DNA from: Augochlora pura
Taxonomy: Eukaryota; Arthropoda; Insecta; Hymenoptera; Halictidae
Length of the DNA stretch: 64,000 bases
Direction: 5' to 3'
Assembly (NCBI RefSeq): GCF_028453695.1
Contig: NC_135778.1
Span: forward strand, 36,197,214 to 36,261,213
Shown here: in pieces, positions 38,701 through 50,700 of the stretch
Position numbering within the stretch: the first letter of the stretch is position 1
Layout: each line of letters opens with the position of its first letter
Made by a program: the position numbers and the translations under genes
The notes under the pieces: model-generated
The model's input: only the letters and a program-made list of their open reading frames with translations
Told to the model about the DNA's origin: nothing
Databases searched by the model: none

Positions 38701-41700
38701 GGTTATCCTTTAGGCGGCAGTTTCGTCGTTGCACACAATTTAGTCACGCAGTAGACCGAACAGAGTTAATTAAATCAGTCTTAAACGTATAAATGTAGTC
38801 GAACGCGCGTTGTAGCTCGCCGCGCGTATCGATCGCTTGTTCGCCACTACACGCTCCCCGACAGTGATCCACGCACACTCATAAACCCACATCGACGCGT
38901 AAATGACCTTGGTGTAATTTTCAAACGCTGGCTGTAACAAGCGTGAATTACATAATAATTCCGTATGCGCAATCGCGGACCAAAAATATATTATCGAACT
39001 TACTACAAAAATGTATTAAATAATGTTATCTGATTTTGGGAGGAGGATTGGCAAAGCGACAGCTGTTCGTCGCAGACCTGTCCTCTGGAAACTTACAACA
39101 CGTCACAATCGAAAGATAAAGGGTTCTCGAGGTTGTACGAAGTAAATATTTCCTTTGCAAAAATTCAATCCGCGGCTATTAATTGTTCTGTTTTTTTCGT
39201 AAATTTTTGTAAAGGAAAAAGTTGCTTCGAATCGCCTCGGGAATCCCGCATCTCTTGATTACTAATTTTTACTAATTTTTGGGACACCCTGTATGCGGAC
39301 GAGCTTCGAAAGAGATTTTTATAAACGTGTTCCCCGATGAGTTGAATTAATTGCCGAGTTTTCCGATTTTGCTTCTCGCAACTTTCTCGTCGTTCTGATT
39401 TCTCGAAAGACACGAGTTTAAGTTTAAGAAGAGTTTTAGCCTCTGTTAGATAACGATGGGAGTCAGCGGGCAGCTGTGCCTTCGTAGAATAGACTAGCCA
39501 TCGAGGAGCCTACGATTTCGAATCGATCTTGCTGGGTTCTCGCAGGAACGCGAACGCGGGTCCCCGACGCGGTTTCATTGATGTTTCAGCGGAATCGTCC
39601 GAATGCCTGAAAAGATTCGCGTGATGATTCACGCGTTCGCGATGCAACTCTATAGCCTGCACCGACGTCTCCTAACAGCTGATGATAGCGTCTGGGTTCG
39701 ACGATCCTGGAAACGATAACAGATGACGAACGATAACGGATAACGAGTGATAACGGTTGACGAACGATAACGGATGACGAACGATATCGGAGACTGTCGT
39801 GATAGAGAACTCGGACATTGTCTCGGTGGAACAGACGCGGTTCGTCCCGACGATCGAGGATCGATCGGTCGCGCGAGCGTAGTCCAACGAGGCCCATGGG
39901 TGCATTGCCGTGAGAAACAATCGAGCACAGGTGGGTTGGATGGATGGCGAGGGCTTAGTTCACGATTCAGTAAACCTTCGCCGAATCGGAAATCGAGATC
40001 CGAAGGGAGAAACTTGAAGAAACGCACGCACGAGCGAATCGACGGAGAATTGGAGGCGGTCGATCATCGCGGAGAGACGAAAGGGTATATACATATATAT
40101 CGACGAGCGATCGATTTTGGGCTCGATGCGACGATCAGGCAGGAACCGATACGAAATCGAGTTTCGTGGAGGGGGAGGACCGCGTGGAAATTTTCGTAGA
40201 CAGGACCAGGGTGTAAGAAGGAGCGGTGGGTGGTAGCCCACCCTAATTTTCTGTCACGCCAAATAATTTCGCGAATTTCTTTGACATATGATATTTTATT
40301 TGCGAAAGTGTGATCCTTGCAATAGCGTTAACGTAGCGGATACCATGCGTACGGCATAAACTCTCACTGACATTAAGAACGCTTCTCTAGAGTACATACG
40401 AAGGGGGCTACATCAGATCGCATCGGTAGAATTAACCCTTACCGGACGACGACTTTTCTGATTAAACGAGGAACCAGGATGAGGCGATTTTCTCAATGTG
40501 TCGACTGTCTTGTATATAAATTATTTTAATTTGTATGTAATACAAATATAATTTATATACGATTATATACAACTATATAAAATTATATACAACTATATAC
40601 AATTATATACAACTATATAAAATTATATACAACTATATACAATTATATACAACTATATACAATTATATACAACTATATAAAATTATATAAAGCTATATAC
40701 AATTATATACAACTATATAAAATTATATACAACTATATACAATTATATACAACTATATACAATTATATAATTTACACACAAATTAACTTAACATAAACAC
40801 CGCGCGTCGGCTCTGACTCGCGAAACACAGCGGCGACTGAGAATCGCCTGTCTCGTCCGTTAAGGTTATGTCAGGTTATGTCCTGACAGGGTTAAGGGTT
40901 AAAGTCGGTCCATCTTCTCCTTCTTACGCCCTGAATAGGACGAAACAGGTATATCAAAGATGAACGAACGACGAACGAGAAACGCGAGATCGTTGAAAGG
41001 TTACGTTCGCTGTCAGCTTCTCGATTGTTCCCCTAGCCCCCCCCCCCCCCCCTAGCCACACCCTAGCAACTAGGCCTGTGTTAGATAACAACCCCCCTTA
41101 GCCCGCTACAGCCCGTTAGCCCAACCCCCCACCACCCCAACCACCGCCCCCCTCTCGCCCCGAAAGAGAAAGAAACGAAAGAATAACGGAAGTGTTACTT
41201 ACCACCGCCCATTAAAAAATACACTCTCGACTCCAGAAGCGAAACTAGCAGACCACCTCACGATTAATGCTACTTTGTATATTTTTTTGTTTTCTCTTAC
41301 CGTCTGTCTGTCTCACGATCCCGTGTTCCCCGCTGTGCTCGCTCGCCCTGCTCACCTGCCCTCAACCAACTACGTAAAAAGTACGTAGTGAAGTGTGTGA
41401 TTGTCGCCATTAAAACGATCGGCAACATTATGTTGGTCACCTATCTCCTACAGTTCATGTTCGCTGTTATCGGGGTACAGCTGTTTAAGGTAAAGCCAAC
41501 CACCAAACCACTTAGAACGTTTAAACTAAGCCGACTCTTCGAGAGAACTCTTCTTCTTCTTCTTCTTCATCTTCTTCTCCTTCTTCTTCTTCTACTACTG
41601 CTACTAGTACTATTACTTCCTCTTCTAATTCTATACTTCCGTACCTATCTCTCTTTCTCTCACCTTCCTTATTCTCTCTATACGTCTCTCTTCTCTCTAC

Positions 41701-44700
41701 GCCTCTCTTCTCTCCGTCAATCTTCTCTAACGTTTCTCTTCTCTTTACGTCTCTCTTCTCTCCGTCTCTGTTTCTCTCTTTTCTTTTCCAACTTTGTTTT
41801 TTCGTCTGTTCTATGTTCATTGGTTTATATCTGTCCTTCATTTTTCCGTTGTTTTTTTTTTCTTCTGCTCCATCTCTTCTGACTTTCTTTCCAAGTTTTT
41901 CTGTTCTTTCGTCGTCGTTGCTCTTCGTCGTCGTCGACGCCAGGCCGACGGTACCGCGTCACAAAACCGGAAGCTTCGTACGTTGCGCGTGGAGCCGCGC
42001 GGACCCGGAAATCTGAATTTCCCTTCGCCGGACACGGGGTGCGCCGGCGATCCGAGAGAACTGTTTCATGGTGAAAGTCGTTTGCTTGAACCGCGCAGTG
42101 TACAGGGAAAAGTGAATCGGCGAACGGATACGCCAACCCCGTGTCCGGCGAATCGCTGCACGCTGATACCGATCGCAACCTCCACCACCCCTCAGCCACC
42201 CTATCACCTTCCGACCTCTTCCTGCTAGACTCTCTCTCTCTCTCTCTCTCTTTCTCTTTTCGATCCTTTGGCTCCGCGGAGGAGAATATCGACGATTTTA
42301 GCGACAAAACTTTCAACGACCAGCGAGGGTTCCGTATTCGTCGGCAATGATGATCGATCTAAAACACTGGTCGACGAAAATGAAGTTTGAACGTGAATAT
42401 TTAAGGCGAATATTTAATTTGAGGAGTTTTATATTTTTTAAAAGGACCTTGAAGTATATTTAAAGGATGTTTATACTTAAATTATCTGGGTTATTATTAA
42501 ATCTGCTTTGAGAATTAGGGATCCGATGTGAGTATAATTATCCCAGCTGACAGAGCGGACGTTCCGAAAATCGTAGACAAAAGTTGGATTTTGTTTTCAA
42601 TTAACGGAATAAAATAGTTGTACGTAGACTTGAAAGCCGCTAATTCCTGCGCAATTATTTTATTTGATTGTTCGACAACGAAATCGTCTTTCTAAATTTT
42701 CTCTTATCATTTTCTAACATAAAACGTCCGCTTTGTCGCCTAACATAATTAGATCCTCGCTTTGGAACCCTAATTCTCAAAGTGAAACCAATACCCCAGA
42801 AAATTGCTGCTTTTAGAGCACCTCGGGTTTTTTATACAGTCGGTGACGCTAAAAATCGTCCGGCACCGTGCCTTTCCTAGTTTAGTTTATAGAATATTTT
42901 TTATAAATATTTGTTTTAAAAATACGTGACCGAGCCGGAGTTTCGATAATTTTAGAAGAACTGTAGAGCAGCCGTTGTCATTATTTTCAGGTTCGAACTT
43001 ACAGCAAAACAAAGTCTCGAAATCGTAAATTAATATTCCTTTGGAATTATCCGAAACACAATTGTTAGATTATTGTACAATTGTTAAATTGTTTTCTGCG
43101 ACAATATTCGTGTCGACCAGTGTATCGATGATCAAGACGGCCGGTGAAAAGACGTAAACGGGTGGGGATGGATAGTTTCTTCGCGCCGTCTTCGAATATG
43201 GCGAAGGATGGGCGATATTTTCTTCCGCGGTCGCCCTTTGCGCCGTCGAATACACCCTCGAGAGCACGGTCACGCGCTGTACAAATATCGACGGTTCACC
43301 AAGTGAACCTGTTCACCGAGAGAATCAGCCGGCGCTGCAATAACGACTTGTCCGAGAGTAACACCACGTATACACACGCACATAGACACACGGATACACA
43401 AGGCTTGCCAGATGAGACGCGCCGAGGAGCTTTGCGTACACGTCGAACTCTCTCTCCGGATAGAGAGAACACCGCTTCGCGCAGAGAGGCATGCGAATTG
43501 TCGCTGTGTCGTGTATGGCCGGAGAGACAAAGCTTTGATCGTAGTGCATGGTCGTTGTGCCGTTAACGCGTATTATACCGAAACCACGAGTCACCGCTGC
43601 CGGCATGGCAATTCAACCCGACTGTTCGATCTACCCCTTTAGCCGACTTGGTCTTCCTCTAATTATTTTTTCGAATAATTCGAGCCGTCGCTCGAACCGA
43701 CTCTCCAAGATCTATCGACTTTACATGTTCTAAAATACAATGCTAGTTCTCACGTTCGTATTAAAACAATTGTTTCAGCGCGCAGGGGTACACATTTTTC
43801 CGACATGAGTGTTAACCCTTTGCTCGAAGCTATTTTAACCTATTAGCCACGATGCGCCACTATCAGTGGCTTTCGCGAATGTTTCGAGCTTTACTCAATT
43901 GTTTTATTAATTATTAAAGTAAACTCTTTCAAAACTGTGAAGGAGCTTGTACTTCATACAGTAATAATTCAACCCTCTTTGCTCGATGCTTCGAATCAAC
44001 AAATTGCGTTTCATTGGCAATGCCGCGTTTCAAAGAAATCTGTCTTTCGAAGCGAACAAATGGAATTCGAAGATTTCAAATGGTGTAAGAATGGAAACTA
44101 TCATCTCTCAAAAATATATTCATCTTTATCATGTCATTAATGGACTAGACTGAGGATTCGATTCATTTCCAACAAAAATGGGTGGGTGGGACCGGAAACA
44201 ATGAAAAGATGAGTAGACCAACAATTTTGGTGTGCCAGTTACAGCTTATTAAAATTATTAAACGAAGAAAGAGAACTGTACTTGACCAATCTATCTTGCA
44301 ATCGATGCAGAACATTTCTATGTTACATAAATATTCATAACCTAGTAAATGACAAAAGTCTCGCTACTTGCGAACAGAGACACTGTCGAGATTAGCTCGG
44401 CAATTCGCACCAAAATCATCGCTGCCATGTCGCTCGCCAAGATTCGGAGACACCAGAACCATCCGGGAACGTAGAACGATTGTGCATATAGCGGTAGACG
44501 AGTAGTGTAGCTTGTTGATAGTTCGCACGGCACAATTAGAAAGTATCTCGGTGTCTCGTGGTTGCGGTCCACGCGAGCAGCAGCGTGAACAGCCAGCTGC
44601 ATGACGCCACCCCGCTTCCTTTCGTTCCATTCGCAAAACTGTACTAACTGTGAACGTTGATCCAGCGATCGAACAAACGAGGGAACAAGCATCCTCCATC

Positions 44701-47700
44701 ACCGCGAGATCTCCGTTGTTCCATGCTAAATTTCAGCTAGGAGACCAATCGCGTCGCGTTCGTCTTTAGCGTCTTAGGAGGAACCGGTGAATTCGTCGAA
44801 GAAAATCAATCTTGCGTTCACCTCGGCTTCGCGAGCATCGTAAACGGAACGAAAGTCAGCGGAAATTTGCGGACGGATTCTCCTCGCAACGTGTTCTCCG
44901 CGGTTGCAACTCGCTCCACGATGGAGCGGACCTAACGATCTTCGTAGCGCCGGGGATGCTGAAAAGGAGAACGATGAGTCGGTCGTAATTTTGTGCGTTC
45001 ATAGATTCAGTCATTCGAGAAAATATAGCATTACTGATAACTTGAAAAATATAGCATTGCTAATTACTTTAAAAATATAACGTTACTTATAACTTTAAAA
45101 ATATAGCATTACTAAATAATTTTGTGGTTATAAAACTATCTCGAAAACTATCGAGTAGTCGCACGTGTAATACCATATTTTCTTAAAATGACAAATAATT
45201 GTACAAGAAAGTTCGCAAAATAATTGAAAGATCATTACGCCCGTTCCATCGTACGACGCATTCAGTCGGATAAATCGGCCGACGAGCGAACCACAGGTCG
45301 GAAGGTAGATCGTTCTTCCTAGACGGCAGGCGAGAACGTTTTTCCCGGACTCTCGATCCCACTCGTGCACGATCCACGTCGCCTCGATCGGCGCAGGCGA
45401 AACGAGACAGCCTGCACATGAATATCTCTTGTACATATATACATATTGTGTATATACCTGTATATACATAATGTTCTGTATTACATATTGTGCACGCCGA
45501 ACGGAATGCTTCTGTCTCTGTCACCTCTCTCCATATACATACATGTATATACATTTATTTCTTTCATCTTTCCTTTACTTTTTGCTCGTCCACCCGCTGC
45601 TACTGACATTGCTCCAAAAAGCTAGTGAATGGCCAATTAACCATCGAACGGTCGAGCGAGGACGATCGCAGTTCCCTCTGTGATCTGTTTCGCATTGTTT
45701 TCACGTAGAGAAGAACCTTGGTGGGGGAACAAAGTGGATCGACTTACGCTCGACCGATCGCGCTTTTAAGACGTCTCTACGCTCCGCCGGTATGCCACGC
45801 ATTAATAGGTCTCTTGTATTGTGTAGGGGAAATTTTTCTATTGTACCGATGCATCGAAAATGACGCAACACGACTGCCAGTAAGTCATCCTTCCTGTACA
45901 CGCCGAGGAGCACGGTGTTCGTTCAACTAGAATTTGCTGGAACTACTGGAATCGAAACGATGATCCGTATTTCTTATTCAGCTTCATCCGCCAGCAATGA
46001 TAAACGCGTAGAGTTGCACGAACACACCGTATTCCTTGGCGATCATCGATCGGATTATTTGCGACAGCTTGACCGGGCCCTGATCTCATTTCCAGGGGCA
46101 CGTACCTCGAGTTCGACAACGGGAACATCAACAAGCCGGTGATGAACGAAAGACACTGGAAGCAGAATCATTTCCATTTCGACGACGTAGCGAAGGCGAT
46201 GCTGACGCTGTTCACCGTCTCAACGTTCGAGGGCTGGCCGTCGTAAGTAAGCTCGGGATCTCGTCTCGTCTCGTCGCAACAAGCGACTCCCTCTATTCTC
46301 GATTGTCTTCTCGCGCGTGAATACGGCAACCGGATGTTCAAGGTTATGTGACGAAATTAGCTTCGCGTCGCGAGTATACCTTATCTTCTAAGAAACAAAA
46401 CAAAAAAATCATCCGGAGCCAGTGTCCGGTGCGCATCGCTTAGCGTTTTCTCTCCCAACAGATTGCTAGAAGCGTCGATCGACTCTAACAAGGAGGATCA
46501 TGGACCAATTCATAATTTTCGGCCGATAGTGGCCGCGTACTACATCATTTACATCATTATCATAGCATTCTTCATGGTGAACATCTTCGTTGGTTTCGTT
46601 ATTGTCACTTTCCAGAACGAGGGTGAGCAAGAGTACAAAAACTGCGAGCTCGACAAGAATCAGGTAAGCCAAGTCCGTTCCGATTTATTAAACTACAGTC
46701 ACGATCGATCGCTACTTTTCTATCTGCGATCGCGGGAATGCAACAGAAAAAAAAACCAACAAGCTCGTATTTTCCCTCCTTCGTAAAATTCGATCCGACG
46801 CTTGGCGGATCTGTCTGTGATGCGTTCTCTGGTTAAATGTGCAGCGAAACTGCATCGAGTTCGCGTTAAAGGCGAAACCAGTGCGGCGATACATACCAAA
46901 GCATCGAATACAGTACAAAGTTTGGTGGTTCGTCACCTCCCAGCCGTTCGAGTATACCATTTTCACTCTGATCATGATCAACACGGTCACGCTCGCGATG
47001 AAGTTCTACCGTCAGCCGGAGATCTACACGGAGGCGTTGGACGTACTCAACATGATCTTCACCGCGGTGTTCGCGCTCGAGTTCGTCTTCAAGCTCGCCG
47101 CGTTCCGGTTCAAGGTACCCACAGACATAAGGAGACTCTCCTCTTCATCGCTGGATACCAAATCGTCCCATAAGATACATTTACAATTAGACCGTGGATT
47201 TTACGTTTTTACAAAAAAAGGAGACCAGTCTATAAATCGTCTTCTTCAATATCGTCAAAATAAATATTGTTCAATTATTTTATAATAACAGAAATATTTA
47301 CGGCCGAATGACCGGTCGGTGAAGTGCTGAATTATTAAAATTTGTATAGAAAGGCAGAGATTTCTGATACACGCCTGCTTAAGATCCACGGTCTATTTAT
47401 AATATTCTTCACAATGTCTTTAATTCGCGTAAACGTGAACGTCACGCATACACGCTCACGCAGCTTCGTGTTTCAATCAAATACATCTCGCAGCGCAGTT
47501 TCAAAAAATGTGAATAAAGGCGGAAATAAAGTTTGCCTAAAACAATGATGTAGACGGCAGAGTAATGAACGAAGCAAACTTATTGGGACGATTTAACGAA
47601 GCCGTGTATCTAAAGCGAAAATCTTGTCGTAGAATTACTTTGGCGACGCGTGGAACGTGTTCGATTTCATCATCGTCCTCGGAAGTTTCATCGACATCGT

Positions 47701-50700
47701 TTACTCGGAAGTCAACGTAAGTAGTACAGTACCCTAGAAGAAAGAGACGGCAATGGAAATGAATTAAACAACAATGGAAATAATAATAATAATGTACTGA
47801 CGTTCCTAGCCCGGTGCAACCATCATTTCCATCAATTTCTTTCGACTGTTCCGAGTGATGCGACTCGTGAAACTGCTGAGCAGAGGGGAGGGTATTAGGA
47901 CGCTTCTCTGGACCTTCATCAAGTCTTTCCAAGCTCTGCCCTACGTAGCACTACTCATTATAATGCTATTTTTTATTTACGCTGTAATAGGTATGCAGGT
48001 AAGGGAACAACACGCGTATTTAAGATGAAATAAAGCCAATTCGAAGGTCGCAGAGATCGAGATATGATACGAGTTTTTGTTGCAGGTCTTTGGGAAGATT
48101 GCAATCGACGACGCAACGTCGATAGACCGAAACAACAACTTCCAATCGTTCCCGCAAGCCGTGCTGGTCCTGTTCAGATCAGCTACGGGTACGTGGCAAA
48201 TAATAGCGCGTCGTGCTTAAGAGCTTATGTCGAGGTTAACCGCGGCTTTGTTTATGAGTTATTCATGAAATATACTTGGCCAACGAGAGGTGAAATCAGC
48301 TGGCGCGAGATCGCATTTTTCATATGGAAAAAGATGCTTAAAGTGACATGTTGCTTCGATATTAAGAAATTGGTGTCTAAGTGCCCAAACTTTCGGTCAG
48401 CAGTGTAACTATAATAATGATGTAAGAACTATATTGATCGATTGATGTGTACAGGCGAATCTTGGCAAGAAATCATGATGGACTGTTCCGCGCGACCGGG
48501 AAAGGTGAAGTGCGACAATAGCAGCGACGAGCGGGAGAATCCGAGTGGTTGTGGATCCGATATCGCGATTCCCTACTTTATATCTTTCTACGTTTTATGC
48601 TCGTTCTTAGTAAGTGGATCTAATCGTTGAAACTAGATGATAGAATATGCCAGCTGATTCTATCGAGAACCGGTACTTTCAGATCATCAATCTCTTCGTC
48701 GCTGTGATCATGGACAATTTCGATTACTTGACGAGGGATTGGTCGATCCTGGGTCCCCACCATTTGGACGAGTTCATTCGTCTTTGGTCCGAGTACGATC
48801 CCGACGCTAAAGGTCGCATCAAGCATCTGGACGTTGTCACTCTTCTGAGAAAAATATCGCCGCCACTGGGATTCGGTAAACTCTGTCCGCATCGTGTCGC
48901 GTGCAAAGTTAGTATCGTCGAATCGTTGTCGATCCTCCCGTTAACACTTTACCGATCGATAGTCTGTGAATCGGTTGTCATAGTAACTATTAATTTTTTA
49001 TCTATTGAGATAAATGTATTATATTGTACTACCGTATGCTTCAATATTTTTATATAACTTCCTAGATATTAAATATCTTTCGCGATTAACAAAATAAATA
49101 AAATCAAAATAGAAACGAAAATTTAACGTTGAATTAAATTTTGACGACCGAATGACCGGTCGGTAACGTGTTAGTGCAACAAGTTTTCCTTGATAACTAT
49201 TGTTTCCAACTAATTGGATTCATGCGCACCTTGCAGCGGCTGGTGTCGATGAACATGCCGCTGAACAGTGACGGCACGGTCCTTTTCAACGCGACCTTGT
49301 TCGCCGTGGTAAGGACCTCGTTGAGGATCAAAACCGAAGGGAACATCGACGATGCGAATACCGAGCTCAGGGCAGTCATCAAGAAGATCTGGAAGAGGAC
49401 CAGTCCGAAGCTCCTCGATCAAGTGGTTCCGCCGCCAGGAGGTACGCGAAAATGATCCTTATAATTACGCCCAAGGATCGTTATATTCATCGATCGTTAC
49501 GTTCCAGTGGACGACGAGGTGACGGTTGGCAAGTTCTACGCGACCTTCCTGATCCAGGACTACTTCCGAAGGTTCAAGAAGCGCAAGGAACAGGAGATGA
49601 AGGACGGCGACAAAGAATGCCACAACACCGTCACCCTCCAGGCAGGTCTGCGAACTTTGCACGAGGCAGGACCGGAGCTGAAGAGAGCCATTTCTGGAAA
49701 TCTGGAGGAACTTCTCGACGATAATCCTCAGCCTATGCACAGGGTATTGAATCAAGAACATTTCCTGTAATCTATCTCAACGAGACTCCGTTGTCTAATC
49801 AGGTTTTTCTCTTGCAGAGAAATCATAGACTATTCGGTAATGTCTGGCTGAGCATGAAGAAGGGTCATCACAGCTTCAACAGGGCGAGGTCGCTCAAAGT
49901 GAACTCCACGAACAAGGTAGTCATGTGAATCTAGCAGTATGTTCATAATTAGGCAAACCGTTGTTGCTAGATTTCGTAAACGTTTCCAATGGACAGTAAT
50001 TTGTATAAATGATTAGTTTCTTTTCTTCGGATAAGAACAGGATAAAAGTGACTGTCGATAAGCAGTAGCTTCATCATGGACACGGTCTAAACCGAACGAC
50101 ACTAATTTTGCTAGTTTTTCAATCGCAGGCTTCCCCCACGAACTCGATCGAGTTCCTGCCATACTGGTCCCTGCGCCGAGGAGCTGGCCATGATACATCC
50201 AACCAAATCACCGCGAGGTCTCATCAGGTTGTGCCAAACGTAGCAGGGTTAGTTTCACCGCAAGTTTCTGCAAGCTAACGTAAAAATCCCTCGTACAATA
50301 CGGAATATATCAAAACTGTAAAAATGCTGTACTCTTCGCAATTTTAGACTCTGTTGATCAGACATCTACAACTATGCCTGTTAAAAAAACTAAGTCCAAA
50401 ATCAGTTTTGATTTTAAGCTGCGAATCTATGAAGTTCCATATTTACTTCTTGATTTATTACATTTCCACTTAATAGGAAAAGACAATTTTTATATACTTT
50501 AATAAGAGAAGAAAGAAACTATATCCAGTGTAATTGATAAAATATACTAACGCGGCTAACTGGTTAAATACTTACTTACCACGTTGTACGAAGAACAGCT
50601 TTGCCTAAACAACAGACAACCGATCCACGATTACGAACATGTTTTGTTGAAGCGGGCTGAGCGACAGCGCGATGAACCAGATGGGAATGGACTCGAAACC

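Larger units (their letters stand above)
32105..45826 (+). other. 13.7-kb interval between exon 23a and exon 24
   Basis: The interval contains the second IIIS5 exon (41382-41489), a poly-C tract with the assembly gap (32317-32464), AT-rich simple repeats (33230-33510, 40555-40775), CT-rich tracts (35700-35890, 41540-41790), a telescoped TTAA element cluster (36614-37417) and a TTAA element (37861-38206). No other gene is supported on either strand. The minus-strand ORFs at 44342-44702 match nothing I recognise. Confidence 0.7.

Noticed and set aside
39236..39300. Possible mariner end (GGGACACCCTGTA near 39285)
   Set aside because: Only one end resembling a mariner terminus is visible; no partner inverted repeat or TA duplication was found.
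44342..44702. Two overlapping minus-strand ORFs with hydrophobic stretches
   Set aside because: They briefly suggested a membrane receptor fragment, but no family signature, start context or splice pattern supports it.
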